DNA of 64,000 nt from Perognathus longimembris pacificus. Taxonomy: Eukaryota > Chordata > Mammalia > Rodentia > Heteromyidae. The position numbers and the translations under genes were made by a program. Below the pieces are notes generated by a model. It was not told the origin of the DNA and ran no database searches. It was given only the letters and a program-made list of their open reading frames with translations. This document shows, one piece after another, positions 31,814 to 45,125 of the stretch. Within the stretch, counting starts at the first letter, position 1, and each line of letters begins with the position of its first letter. The stretch spans positions 73,038,575-73,102,574 of the forward strand of contig NC_063166.1 of the NCBI RefSeq assembly GCF_023159225.1, given 5' to 3'.

Positions 31814-31999
31814 GGGGCTGGGAATATGGCCTAGTGGCAAGAGTGCTTGCCTCGCATACACGAAGCCCTGGGTTCAATTCGTCAGCACCAGATATATAGA
31901 AAACAGCCAGAAGTGGCGCTGTGACTCAAACGGTAGAGTGCTAGCCTTGAGCAAAAAGAAGCCAGGGACAGTGCTCAGGCCCTGAGTTCAGGGCCCAGG
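31814..31999 (+). repeat. ID-like/tRNA-like dimeric SINE (IDL-Geo type)
   Basis: ggggctgggaatatggccta, tgggttcaattcgtcagcac, ggcgctgtgactcaaacggt, ccctgagttcagggcccagg. The tail is replaced by a GA/GGAA array; no target duplication is visible. Confidence 0.93.
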
Positions 32000-32346
32000 A
32001 CAGAGAGAGAGAGAGAGACAGAGAGACAGAGACAGAAACAGAGAGACAGAGACAGAGACAAAGACAGAGGGAGAGAGGAAGGAAGGAAGGAAGGAAGAAA
32101 AGGAGGAGGAGGAAGGAGGAGGAGGGAGGGAGAGGAAGGAAGGAAGGAAGGAAGGAAGGAAGGAAGGAAGGAAGGAAGGAAGGAAGGAAGGAAGGAAGGA
32201 AGGAAGGAAGGAAGGAAGAAGGAAGGAGAGGAAGGAAGGAAGGAAGGAAGGAAGGAAGGAAGGAAGGAAGGAAGGAAGGAAGGAAGGAAGGAAAGACAGA
32301 GAGAGAGGAAGGAAGGAAGGAAGGAAAGAAAGAAAGAAGAAAGAAA
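32000..32346. repeat. Compound (GA)n, (GACA)n and (GGAA)n array
   Basis: About 350 bp of pure purine-rich repeat with only GACAGA-type breaks. Its reverse reading gives proline-serine-phenylalanine-leucine frames of 121-148 codons that are not genes. Confidence 0.97.
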
Positions 32347-32458
32347 GAGGCACTGGGCAAGGTGGTATAATCTAGTAACTCAAGCACTTGGCAGGCTGAA
32401 GCAGAGAATCACAGATGGAAGGCCAGCCTAGGCCACATAGCAAGATCTTATCTCATAA
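32347..32458 (+). repeat. B1-like (7SL-derived) SINE
   Basis: actgggcaaggtggtataat, aagcacttggcaggctgaag, aaggccagcctaggccacat, agcaagatcttatctcataa. Confidence 0.85.
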
Positions 32459-32520
32459 ATATGAGTATGTATATGTGTATATGTACACATAAGTACATAC
32501 ATGCATACATACACACATAG
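32459..32520. repeat. (TATG/TACA) simple repeat
   Basis: Alternating tatg and cata units after the B1 tail. Confidence 0.85.
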
Positions 32521-32774
32521 GGAACAGGTATCCCTTCTGCCTTCTGCTGGAGACCTCTGGAAGATAATGGTGGGGCTGGGGATGAAGGTGGCTTTAGAGA
32601 AGAATAGGAATACATCTGGAGAGGTCCTGAGCCTGGTGCTCCATTCGGAAGTTATGAATGAATTAGTGATGAGGCTGGCAGAGGAGATTTCAAGCTTAAG
32701 TGTGCCCTGGAATCTTCTGGAGGTTGCTTAAGGCTCTAATAGATGTGCCTCCATAAAGACTTCACAAATCTGAA

Positions 32775-32860
32775 AGGTGCCTGAGAATCTGCATTTCTAA
32801 CATATTCCCAGGGAGGGCAGACGCTCCTGGTCCAAGTGACTATACATGGAGTACTGTAGA
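32775..32860 (-). mobile_element. MER5-type hAT fragment
   Basis: gcctgagaatctgcatttct, aacatattcccagg and cgctcctggtccaa follow the MER5A reverse complement. Only part of the element. Confidence 0.55.
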
Positions 32861-34249
32861 ATCAGGGTATTACCAGATTCTGCAGCACATAAACTCAGAA
32901 CGGCCAGCGGCTTGTCCCAGTGAAGGTGATTTCCTCTCAAGTGCCTGTCCAATCCACAGGCTAATGGGAATGGAAGTTTCTGCTCTGCTGAGTCACTCAG
33001 ATCCCACACTAGTGAGGCCTCTGCCATGGTCAGCACGTGTCAGACTTCCAGGATTCTAGTGAGCGCTGACATTCCTCCAGCAGATGAGAAAACACCTGGG
33101 GAAACTCTACGTGCTTCTTAAGCTCCATGGCTGGAAAACGAAGCCTATCACCTCCATATCTGCCCATGTGCATAAACCCTGACTCACGGGAAGGGAAGCG
33201 CAGTGCTCTAGTGGGAAGAGCCTTCAGCATGGCAAGACCCTCCTTCCCTGACACACAGAGGGAGCACAGATATTTAGTGTTAAGCTAACTGTCTGGCACA
33301 CCTGAGGAGCCTTCACCCCATTCTACACCCCAAGTCTGGCTACTGGGAAGTAGGTTAGCCTGACAACAGCCCCGAACCAGATTCCTAGAGGCAAAAACCT
33401 ACTTCCAGTAGAGCATGCTCTAGATGGAGCAGAAGGAGAAGCACAGTCTATGGAGGGATGGCTACCTGGGCCCAGACTCTACTTAGACCCATTCCCATGA
33501 CACACATAGGCTTGCCTCCATATCTCCAGCACTAGATGTAGTATAGCAGAGAACCTGGGAATTCCACCTAGGTAGAAGAACCACTACTTACTAGAGAGAG
33601 GCAAAGAGGAGTAAGGGAGCAAGGGAAACTGACTCAAATGGAGAAAGTGGCAGGCAGAGAGGAAACAAGACAGTAAGAGAAAAGTAGCATGAGGAGAGGA
33701 GAGACAAAGGAGACAATGCATTAAAAAAGAGAAGACAACAGAGAACCAGAGACAGAAACAAATAGAAACAGAGTATAGGGGAGGCCAGGATACAAAGGAA
33801 GTGGATGCAATGGAATGATGAAAGAGACAAGGAAGGAGGGAAAGAAAGAGAAAAACTGTCAGGTTCTAACTCAATGCACAAATTTCCTCCTGGTACCAGC
33901 TCTCTGAGGTCAACCATAATGGGGCCCAAGTCAGCCTGTGGAGAGGGTAGTGCCCTGCTGAGCTGGACGCCAGCCACGTTTGACACACCACCAAAAGACA
34001 GACGTCCGCCTCTGAGTCAGCTCCTTTCTTCAGGGCTCTGCCTGCCCCTCCTCCTGGGCTACTGTTCCAGAGATAATTACAGAAAGCCTGCTGGACTGGA
34101 GATTTATGAGCCTAGGGAGAGCCTGACTCTGGAAGGGGGAGGAGAGAAGACATGAGGGGAGGCTGGTCACAACCACCCATGGGCTGGGCACTGAAAGTTT
34201 ATGATACCTGTGCAGACGAATACCCAGACCACAATGCCAACTCTTCATT
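32861..34249. other. Unique non-coding sequence
   Basis: Includes an A/G-rich part at 33590-33870 with many GAGA/GGAA words. The minus frame at 33591-33986 and plus frame at 33805-34155 derive from that bias. Confidence 0.4.
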
Positions 34250-34858
34250 CAGGTAGCCTTCCTACCCCTCTACCAACCCTTCTTTCTTTCCACTAAGTGT
34301 TTTACCCACCTTTATCTTTTTAATTCTCTTTTCCCAGTGATGTAGCCACCTGCCTATACTTTCTGTTATCTGCTACCTCTTCCATTGGTCCTGACATTCT
34401 GCATTTACTATCTCTACTCATACATCAGTGCAACAGCTCACTCGTCTGTCCACCTGCCCCTCTACCCAGCTTCCACCTCCTCTTTATCCACCCATTCTTC
34501 CTCAAAGACCAGTTTCCTACCAATTCCTTTTGCCTCCTCCAAACCTTCAATATCCACCAGTTCCTCAACTCATCTACCAACCCTCTTCATCCATAAATCT
34601 GCCCCCATTTTTCACAGTCCTGTCCCCATCTGACATTCACTCCATCCAAACACCATTCTTCATTATCTTCCAAATACTTCCATCCATCCACCAACCCCTT
34701 CATACCCACCTGCCAACCTTTCTGTACATGCCTTTTCCCTTCCTCCAACTCCTCACCTGCAAGCCCCACGCCCTCACATCCTTTCCCAAATCCTCCATCT
34801 ATCCACTCAACTCTCCCCACCTCCACTGATCCCCACACCTACACTTCCATTCCATGAG
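34250..34858. repeat. G-poor pyrimidine-rich tract, degenerate (CCAT/TCCA)-like
   Basis: About 600 bp where the plus strand is mostly C, T and A with very few G. Words such as catccatcc, ccaccaa and ctcctc recur without fixed period. A 133-codon plus frame at 34428-34829 simply follows this bias. Confidence 0.8.
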
Positions 34859-34877
34859 TCATGACTCCCCCACCCCC

Positions 34878-34897
34878 CATATATATATATATATATG
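34878..34897. repeat. (AT)n microsatellite
   Basis: About nine AT units after a C-run. Confidence 0.9.
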
Positions 34898-35784
34898 GAC
34901 AACTCTGTCAGCAGTCCTTCTGTTCATACCCAGCTTCTTCCTCCACTGTTAACAATTTGTTCCCTCCATGCACCTCACTCGCAACACTCCAACTACCTCT
35001 TAGTGTACTCACTCACTCCACAGCCCTCAGGGAGATTTCCTAATAGATTCGGAGAACTATACACCTGGGCGTGAGCTTGGTTCACAACACACTGGCAACG
35101 CAGTTGAATCCAGGGCTCCCTGGCCTGATCACCACTTTGGGAGGGTCCTCAAGGCCATGAAGGAAGCTGGACAGAGTAGAAAGGGAAGTAGAGAAAATGT
35201 CCTCTCACCTCTGTTCAGGACGCTGGTAAAGTTAATTACAGCCAGCTCTGTATCCTCCCAGCTAACTGGACAACACACAAGAAGCCTCACCCCGCTGATT
35301 TCTGCCCCAGCCTGTCCTGCCTGCCTTAATGGGCACATCCAATACAAAACATAGTCCCCTCCTTTGTGTGTACCCTGGGGTTCTGAACCATCTCCCCAAA
35401 AATAGTTTAAGCCACGTTAGACCAAGGCCTGGGCAAGTGTGTCCCGATAAGGTTGCAAATGACCCCAACTCAATCAACCCTATCTGGTCCTGTCCACCCT
35501 CTTAGGTATTAGAAAATCCCTTGAGTATTTACAGCCAGGTCAGCTCCAAGCCAGGTAGGTTGCAGGTAGCAGAAAGAGGAGAGAATGATATCAAACCCAC
35601 TTATAGTCTGTGGAATCAACAAGAAGTGGCTGCCACCAAGAGATGTCTTCTCACTTAGACTGACTCTGGTGGCTAAGTCTGGTTTTCTCTATATATTAGG
35701 AAAAGAAAACATAGTTCTGCCCCAGCCCAAGAGGCAAGATGCCTGAATCCTCTCCTACCTCCTGAACCCCAAAGCTAAATCAGT

Positions 35785-35786
<2 letters not shown>
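34898..35786. other. Unique non-coding sequence
   Basis: No family recognised; overlapping frames at 35129-35477 are in conflicting registers. Confidence 0.4.

Positions 35787-35787
<1 letters not shown>

Positions 35788-35833
<46 letters not shown>
35788..35833. repeat. (CA)n microsatellite
   Basis: About 22 CA units, not attached to a recognisable SINE. Confidence 0.97.
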
Positions 35834-35836
<3 letters not shown>

Positions 35837-36099
35837 TTTCAAGGAAGTTTAAATGCCTGCAAAATTTTCAAATGGACTGAAACTTGGCCAGAACCAGAAA
35901 CACATTTCTTCTTCAAATCTCAACATTATCATTTAATATCCACCAGGCCCTGGCTCAAGCTGACAAATGAATGTGCAAGTTTCTGGGACTTACTTGAGTT
36001 TCCAAAGTGGCATTCAACAAGTGAGCCGTCTAATTGCTTTTGATATCTAGAAAAGCTAATTAAGGTAATAATACTTGGCACTTGTATAATAATAATAAA
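35834..36099. other. Unique AT-rich sequence
   Basis: Contains ctaattgctt and gctaattaagg words. No repeat seen; possible conserved non-coding DNA, untested. Confidence 0.3.
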
Positions 36100-36270
36100 A
36101 ATAATGACCCTTTATATGTAAAGAGCATCTTTCATCCAAGGATCACAAAGCCTTTACAAACATTAATTAATCCTCACAACTCACCTGTGAGGTGGCTGTA
36201 ATTAGTCCCATTTTATGGCTGGATGAATTGAGGCACGGAGGGAGTAAGGGATGTGGTAGAGATCACACAC
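36100..36270 (-). repeat. MIR
   Basis: acattaattaatcctcacaa, gtcccattttatggctggat and gaattgaggcacggagggag are a clear MIR reverse complement. Confidence 0.85.
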
Positions 36271-37252
36271 TACATATCCTGCCAGGACAAAGGGGAGGTT
36301 CAGAAGGTTCCTGAAGCCACTCTCAGAGTTCTGGGGCCTCTCTATCTTCCTGCTTCCTGGATATCTCAGGAAATACTCCACACCAAAGAACCAGAGTTCC
36401 ATGTTGCCCAGCCCCAGGGAAAAGCAGAATTGCTGGGCTTATCCTTGGCTGTTGGTCTTGAGCTCATCCCGTCTCTACTCTGAGCCTTTATTTCTTTCCT
36501 ATAAACCTTACAGACTGGCTCTATAATACCCACATCCCCAGTACCAGACTCCATAGCCTGTCACTGATTTTTTTTTTTTTTTTTTTGCTTTACTGGAAGG
36601 TGATTTGAAGCCCACCAACTGAGATTCAGGCCCAGCAAATATCCCTGAACCAGGTAAGTTTATCAGGTTTCAATCTAAGAAGCAGTTAGTTTGAAAAAAT
36701 AAACACCGTCATCATTTTTTAAGTATGTTGAATGCAATGTTTAGGACAGGCTTAGATTAAAACATAAATTGTTATTAAGCTGAAATGCAAATCTAACTGG
36801 GTGTATCTCACCCAGCGGCCTTGCTTATGAGCTATTCTGGACTGTACATAGAAGAGGCTCACATCCCAATGCCAAATCATCCTTCAACCCAGACCTGGAA
36901 GACAGGCACCATGAGTCCCCTTTTGCCACTGACAACTGACGTCTAGATCCTTTGAGTGACCTGCCCGGAGGCTCACATTCACTGTTTGCCTCGGTCTCCC
37001 TCAAGGCACTTCTGGCACCCCAACAATTCTGAAGGCCAAATCAAAACTCACACAACCAGTCTGTACCCAGCATCAACCTCAGGTCTCAACCCCTGGTGAT
37101 TATTTCATTTGGAAGGAGGGTCTCCATCTTCTCTGAGAAGATGCCTACATGTCTCAGGTCTGGCTCAAGGTCACCTCCATAAGGAAGCCTCCTCCCAACC
37201 CCCGCCCCCAGCCCAAGAAGTCCCTCTGCAGTAGGACTTTAACCTCTTCTAG

Positions 37253-37254
<2 letters not shown>
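36271..37254. other. Unique non-coding sequence
   Basis: Includes a roughly 20-T run at 36567-36586. The frames at 36202-36554 have no family resemblance. Confidence 0.4.

Positions 37255-37292
<38 letters not shown>
37255..37292. repeat. (GT)n microsatellite
   Basis: About 18 GT units. Confidence 0.97.
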
Positions 37293-37293
<1 letters not shown>

Positions 37294-37530
37294 CTCAGTG
37301 TTCTACCCTCTCATCACCAGCACAAGCACACCCAGTGCTGATCCTTGGCCCCAGGCCTTGGTACACACTATTCCCTCTTCCTGGAATTCCAACAAATTTG
37401 TTTTTCAGAATTCACCAAATCTTTCATTCCTTCAGCTCATGCTTATTAAATATGCAGTGTGTCCCAATTACTATGCCTCCCCCACCCTGATGAAATGACT
37501 TACCCAGTGTCAGGGTCATTCATTTTCCTA

Positions 37531-37695
37531 TAAAGTTTCAGACAGTAAATCTTCTTAGGCCTTGAGGGTCACAGGGTCCGTGTCACAGCTCCTGGACTCT
37601 GCCACTCTGGTATAGGAAGTCACAGGAAGCGCATTCATACCTGGGTACCACTTGGTTCCAATAAAACTTTAGTTATGAAAACAAGCAGTGGGCAC
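37531..37695 (+). mobile_element. Ancient DNA-transposon-like repeat (family tentative)
   Basis: gtttcagacagtaaatcttc, ttaggccttgagggtcacag, ctcctggactctgccactct, ggttccaataaaactttagt and acaagcagtgggc follow a widespread mammalian repeat that I believe is hAT-derived. Confidence 0.6.
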
Positions 37696-37736
37696 ACAGA
37701 TGGAGAGTAACTATAAATAACAAATTTCTATGGTCT

Positions 37737-37800
37737 TGGGGATCAACCCCAAGGCCTTGTATATCCTAGACAAGTGTTCTGGCAATGAGCCCTAGCCCTA
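37737..37800 (-). repeat. ID-like SINE fragment
   Basis: cttggggatcaaccccaagg, ccttgtatatcctagacaag and gagccctagccc are the ID reverse complement. Confidence 0.65.
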
Positions 37801-37807
37801 GCTATTT

Positions 37808-38050
37808 TTCTTTTTTACTAGTCTTGGAGCTTGCACTCAGGGCCTGGGCTCTGTCCTTGAGCCTCTGTGCTCAAGGCTAGCGCTTTACCACTTGACCCAC
37901 AGCGCCACTTCTAGCCTTTTCTGAGTAGTTTACTGGAGATAAGAGTCCCACAGACTTTCCTGCCTGAGCTGGCTTTGAAAAACAGTTCTCAGATCTCAGC
38001 CTCCTGAGTACCTAGGATTATAGATAGGCATGAGCCACTGGCACCCAGCA
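37808..38050 (-). repeat. B1-like/tRNA-like dimeric SINE (Geo type)
   Basis: gtcttggagcttgcactcag, accacttgacccacagcgcc, ggagataagagtcccacaga, ctcagcctcctgagtaccta, gagccactggcacccagca. Nearly full length, abutting an ID fragment. Confidence 0.92.
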
Positions 38051-38604
38051 TCCCCTTCTCTCGAGAGCTTTAAAATGCTATAAAACTGAAGATTCTAATT
38101 AAGCTCCTCCTCCCTGGGGTGGAGAGCCTGCATCAGAGACCCCTGGGTTTAGAACTCAGATTCAAGGCAAGGACTATCTTTCCAACTCGAGGCCTCAAGA
38201 CCCACTGTTGATAGAGAACTTAATCACACAGGAGGCACTGCAACCGATGGGACTGAGATTCAGCAGGCCTGGCCTGCTGCCCAATGGGACCCCCCCCCCC
38301 CTTCCTGGCAGAGGGGAAGCTCTGCTCTCCCAGGAGCTGGTCTTATTGTCACTCCTTCCAGGTGCTCATCATTAATTACTAGCCAGGCTGAACTGGACTG
38401 AGAAGCATATTTAGTAGAGAATGAGTGCTACCATTTATATTTGAGTAGAGAGATGGCTTTTTTGGGGAGGGAGGGGGTCAAAGAGGAATAATAAAACCTT
38501 CTCTGGAGACCCCAAGGTCACCTAAAGAGCCAGATGGTTCCAGCATTGTGGGTTTCAATCCCCTTTCAGTAGCTTTAGCTTGCTGGGTTCCAAAATAGTT
38601 TTTC
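38051..38604. other. Unique non-coding sequence
   Basis: A 12-C run lies at 38290-38301, and a catcattaattactagccag segment at about 38368. Confidence 0.4.
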
Positions 38605-38860
38605 AGAGCTGGGTAACAATGGCTCATGCCTGCAACCCTAGCTACTCGGGAGGCTGAGAGCTGAAGATCAAAGCTATCGCAGCCAGGGAAGTTGGTGACA
38701 ATCTTATCTCTACTTAACCAGCAAAAAGCCAGAAGTGAAAGCATGGCTCAGGTGGTAAAGTTCCAGCCTTGAGCAAAAACCTAAGGGCAGCACCCAGGTC
38801 CTGAGTTTAAGTCCCAGTACCAGCACACACATACAGACTCACACACATACACACATGCAA
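38605..38860 (+). repeat. B1-like/tRNA-like dimeric SINE (Geo type) with CA-rich tail
   Basis: aatggctcatgcctgcaacc, ctagctactcgggaggctga, catggctcaggtggtaaagt, cctgagtttaagtcccagta; tail of CACA/CATA units to 38860. Confidence 0.9.
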
Positions 38861-40373
38861 ATTAAATTTTTAGGATATGTAATGCATACTGAAATTGTAC
38901 CTCCTCTGCATCCATACACATGTGCTCAATACACAAGTTCCCATACACCTCAACCAGATGCATATTTACATACTAAGCACACACATACTAAGAGCATCTG
39001 CATCCACTCAGACAAACTTGGACAGGAACACAGATTCATAAGTCCCGTATTCTTGTTTTATGCTCATACATGTGTGTGTATGTTACGCACATCTGTGCAC
39101 ATGCCCACGTATTCTATACATTTATATACTGTGAAATTCAGTCCCACCACGTCTCGCAGGAGGAAGTGGCCCTGAAAATCCTCTTTTGGGTATTTCTGGA
39201 CTCCCAGCTCGGACTGGTTCCTGCTACCAATCTCAGCTTTGAGGGCCACAGGAACTTCCCATTTCCCTAGCTGCCAAATTCCAATCACCTCTGACCCTAG
39301 AAAGACAGAAATCTCCCTAGCTTCCTGCAGCTGACCAAGTCATGTGTACCCAGCACATCTCGACAGTGGCATGTGGCATGAGAAGATAAAACAGGGCTTA
39401 GTGACCAACCAAAGGGGGGCCCACATTGTCAAGGCAGCTTCCTAGGCCTCCCCAGGGGCAGTGCTGGAATTCTGGGAAAAGACTCTAAAGGAGGACCTTG
39501 GGCCCCGCCCAAGGTCCAAAGTCCTCTTATCTTAAGGCCCTGACAACTTTCCTGCCTAGCTTCCCTTGGTTTCCACCACTGTAGCAGCCTTAAGAAGCTC
39601 ACTGCCCCCCACACCCCCCACCCACAGCTCCTTTAACTCTTACTGTGCCTTCTGGCTCCAGGCCAGGCTGCTCTTTTGGTAGACAGCACTGGAGACTGAA
39701 GTAGCAAAGCCAAAAGTGACAGCACTTACAGTAACACAACCAGAAGTAACAGCGGCAGAGCTGGTGAGCTCTAACTCCTCGCTTCTCTGTGGGCTGATGG
39801 GCAGCATCCGGATACCCTGGAGATGTCCTCACCATGAACAATTCATTCATTCATTCATTAAAACACTTGTACTGAGGTTGGAGCCTGGTGTTGGGGGGAT
39901 GGGGGCCAGTGGTTCAGACTAGAGTCACTGGTCTGAGTGGGTACAGGAAACCCAGGATGCCCTGTGGGTCTTCCTGCATGACATCTGCCTGGGATCTAGA
40001 AAGCCAGCAGGAAATGCAAGCCCTATATGACCAACAGCCAGCCCAAAGGGCCTGGTGCACAGGTAAGTGAACGGGAAAGTTCTAAAGGCTCTCCTGTGGC
40101 AGAAATGACATAAACTATGACTTACCAAGGGTCTCCCTTCCTGGTTGCTAGGATTCCACTTCTCAGTGAAGAGCTTCCTTGCCCAGCATGGGCTGGTCTT
40201 CTCCCACGGGCTTCATGATTTCCTGTATCCTGTCTCACCACACACCTACATGTAGACACAAAAATAGCCCCATGGACCACGGCTGCTGTAAATATGTGCT
40301 TATGGACACACCGTGCATATGTAAACCAACCATGCATCTACAATGTACAGTTCATGTCCACATGAGAATGTTA
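38861..40373. other. Unique non-coding sequence
   Basis: Short-frame clusters at 39064-39288, 39429-39614 and 39599-39922 lie on both strands; none recognised. A small (ATTC)n lies at 39839-39858. Confidence 0.4.
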
Positions 40374-40617
40374 TGATCCTGGGGCTTGAACTCAGGGCCT
40401 AAGCCTGGACACTGTCTGAGTTTCTTTTGCTTGAGGCTAGTTCTCTACCACTGAGGCACAGTTCCACTTCCAGATATTTTTTTTCTTGGTGTGTGGGGGG
40501 GAGGGAGGTATTTTATTGGAGATGAGTCTCATGAACTCTCTTGCCTGGGCAATCTTCAAACTGCAATCCTCCAATCTCAGCCTCCTGAGTAGCTAGAATG
40601 ATAGGCTTGAGCCACCC
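40374..40617 (-). repeat. B1-like/tRNA-like dimeric SINE (Geo type)
   Basis: cctggggcttgaactcaggg, ctctaccactgaggcacagt, ggagatgagtctcatgaact, tctcagcctcctgagtagct. Confidence 0.9.
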
Positions 40618-40689
40618 ACAACATGCTGACATCGAACAACTTTCATTGCCTTGCCCACAGGCTGGTTCTCTGCCTCTGTTAACTTACTC

Positions 40690-40800
40690 ATTTCTGCCTT
40701 CTGAAGTAGGAGCTAATTTTACAAAGAAGAAAACCAAGATATGGAGATGTCCAAAGTCACAGTTATTAAGTAACAGAGCTGGGATCTTTAACTGAGCTAT
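40690..40800 (-). repeat. MIR fragment
   Basis: ttttacaaagaagaaaacca, gtccaaagtcacagttatta, agtaacagagctgggatctt. Confidence 0.75.
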
Positions 40801-41004
40801 CAGAGCCCAGGGGCCATAAGCTTAACCAATCACAACACCATGGTCCCAGCCTCCTGCCCACCACCACCTTTCCACACCTTACCCAACACACTGGTAGTCC
40901 ACCCACGCCCACACGGAGCTCTTAGGTCACCCACAAACTCACAGCTCCTGCCGCACTCCTCTCTGGCACACTCCCTCCTGTCTCCTTATAGTGCACATCT
41001 CTTT
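40801..41004. other. Unique sequence
   Basis: C-rich; nothing recognised. Confidence 0.35.
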
Positions 41005-41020
41005 GTGGGATGTGATTTAT
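41005..41020. repeat. Target site duplication, left copy
   Basis: gtgggatgtgatttat, repeated exactly at 41242-41257. Confidence 0.96.
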
Positions 41021-41241
41021 TTGTTTGTTTTTGGTTTTTGCTTTTTGTGGCCAGTCCTGGGCCTTGAACTCAGGGCCTGAGCACTGTCCCTGGCTTCTTT
41101 TTGCTCAAGGCTAGCACTCTGCCACTTGAGCCACAGCGCCACTTCTGGCCGTTTTCTATGTATATGGTGCTGGAGAATCGAACCCAGGGCTTCATATATA
41201 GGAGGCAAGCGCTCTTGCCACTAGGCCATATTCCCAGCCCC
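41021..41241 (-). repeat. ID-like/tRNA-like dimeric SINE (IDL-Geo type)
   Basis: T/G-rich tail, ggccagtcctgggccttgaa, gccacttgagccacagcgcc, gctggagaatcgaacccagg, ccatattcccagcccc. A 16-bp perfect target duplication marks a relatively young copy. Confidence 0.96.
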
Positions 41242-41257
41242 GTGGGATGTGATTTAT
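41242..41257. repeat. Target site duplication, right copy
   Basis: Exact repeat of 41005-41020. Confidence 0.96.
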
Positions 41258-41480
41258 CACCTATTTACCAAACATGTGCTATGCCAGATGAGGGTATGAG
41301 GCTTGGTGTTATGCGTTTTACATGCATTTTCCCATTCTGCCCTCACTGAAGCCTTAAGGAATTTCTCTTGTTATTAGCCTCACTTCACGGATGAGCAAAC
41401 AGAGGCAAAGGGTTCCTCAACTCTATAAGTACCTCACTCATCCGAGGCTACAAAGAGGCAGGGTTTGAAATCAACTCAGA
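41258..41480 (-). repeat. MIR or related old SINE
   Basis: ttttacatgcattttcccat, ttagcctcacttcacggatg, agcaaacagaggcaaagggt, aggcagggtttgaaatcaac. Confidence 0.65.
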
Positions 41481-41602
41481 TTGTCTCTCCTTGTGGGCCT
41501 CAGGTTTTTCTCTCATCTTAGACTTTGTCCTGCTCAGGTGTGGCTGAGAGGAATGAATATCTTGGTGATGAGGGAACAGGAGAAGATGGAAAGAGAAAGA
41601 AA

Positions 41603-41604
<2 letters not shown>

Positions 41605-41654
<50 letters not shown>

Positions 41655-41662
41655 GCACGCGT
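41605..41662. repeat. (CA)n microsatellite with GCAC/CGCG end
   Basis: About 23 CA units then gcacgcacgcgtg, an alternating purine-pyrimidine stretch. Produces false Cys-Val and Thr-His frames. Confidence 0.97.
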
Positions 41663-44130
<2,468 letters not shown>

Positions 44131-44189
44131 GGGTAAGCATGCTAAAGCTCAGACCAAAGCTCTATGGGTAAGCATGCTAAAGCTCAGAC
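44131..44189. repeat. Local tandem duplication, 35-bp period
   Basis: gggtaagcatgctaaagctc (and four further identical bases) occurs at 44131 and again at 44166. Confidence 0.93.
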
Positions 44190-44290
44190 AAGTGAAGTAA
44201 CTTGCCCCAGGGCACAGTTAGTAACTGAAGAGTTGCAGGGTAAACCCAGGTCCTGCTACCTCTAACATCCATGCATTTAACCACTGAGAA
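44180..44290 (-). repeat. MIR
   Basis: gtgaagtaacttgccccagg, gcacagttagtaactgaaga, aacccaggtcctgctacctc, atttaaccactga. Confidence 0.85.
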
Positions 44291-44515
44291 ACAGCAACAG
44301 CTTGAAAGAGAGACCCCGTATGAAGGGCTGACACCCCAAGCAGATGCTCAGTCCTTCAGACCTCTTCTCTTTGCTATTATTGTCTTCTCTTAAGCCCCAC
44401 ACACAAGGGCATTGGCAGAGCTGAACCACTCTAATAAAGATAAAATGAGGAGGACAAAAATCAATGTTTGTGCAGTGTGCACTTGGACCTGGGACACTGA
44501 TCAACACCTAAGGTC
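44291..44515. other. Unique sequence
   Basis: Nothing recognised. Confidence 0.35.
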
Positions 44516-44705
44516 CAGGTACAGCCAGGCAGGTCCTGAAGACTGATCTTCGAGCAGAACGAATCCCGGTTCCTGATGCAAGGGCAGGAGGTGACAGGGC
44601 AGCCACACAGCCTCTTCCAGCACGGTGTGGGCAGCAAACGAGGACCCTGACAGGCCCCACTTGACACGGCAGCCCTGCTTCTCCTGGAGCCCGATGCCTT
44701 GAAAG
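44516..44705 (-). CDS. Candidate orphan exon, unidentified
   Basis: I do not recognise a gene. One minus-strand frame (start codon possible at 44788, stop near 44501) shows coding-like codon use over about 63 codons. Most third positions are G or C, CTG/GTG/GAG/AAG/CAG dominate, and several CpGs occur in otherwise CpG-poor DNA. On the minus strand it is preceded by a pyrimidine tract ending ttgactgtctttcaag, a plausible acceptor. The downstream donor (ttag then gtgttg) is weak. The other two frames are also partly open. No repeat family matches. Could be a real exon of a minus-strand gene, a decayed pseudogene piece, or chance. Confidence 0.2.
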
Positions 44706-45114
44706 ACAGTCAACCCACTCCAGTCAGATGTTCGGCTCCCTCTAACCCCCACTGCATCCATAACAGCTACTCCCACACTCTGGGACACACAGCATGTTAT
44801 CTCTCAAGGCCATCAGCTGGGAAGGCAGAAGAACGTGTGTGTAGACGGAGCAAAATGATCCTGCTCACCTGGTACAGGAGGGGAGGGAGGTGGCTGTTTG
44901 CTCTCTCAGGACATTTCATCTTGCCTTGTGTTTGGCAAGACATATCTGATGCACTGGTGGGCGGGCACATTCCTCGCTGTGTCCGCACAAGGACACACCT
45001 TGTGTTTTATGGCCAGAACAGCTCAGATGCAAGATCAACTTCAAGTTACACCCAACCTCCATCTCTTGACTTCACTAAACAATAGTAGAAGCTCCCCACT
45101 TGCAATAGAGCTGG
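44706..45114. other. Unique sequence
   Basis: On the minus strand a pyrimidine tract ending tcctgtaccag followed by gtgagc lies at about 44866-44885. It reads as either an acceptor or a donor, not both. No coding support beside it. Confidence 0.35.
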
Positions 45115-45125
45115 GGTGAACATAG

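Noticed and set aside
31941..32387. 148-codon minus-strand open frame
   Set aside because: Translation of the GA/GGAA array and of antisense SINE sequence.
34428..34838. 133-codon plus and 83-codon minus frames
   Set aside because: The G-poor tract lacks stop-forming combinations; composition alone explains them.
44866..44885. Strong splice-site-like sequence on the minus strand (tgtaccag then gtgagc)
   Set aside because: It can be read as donor or acceptor, and neither neighbour shows coding character; kept only as context for the exon candidate.
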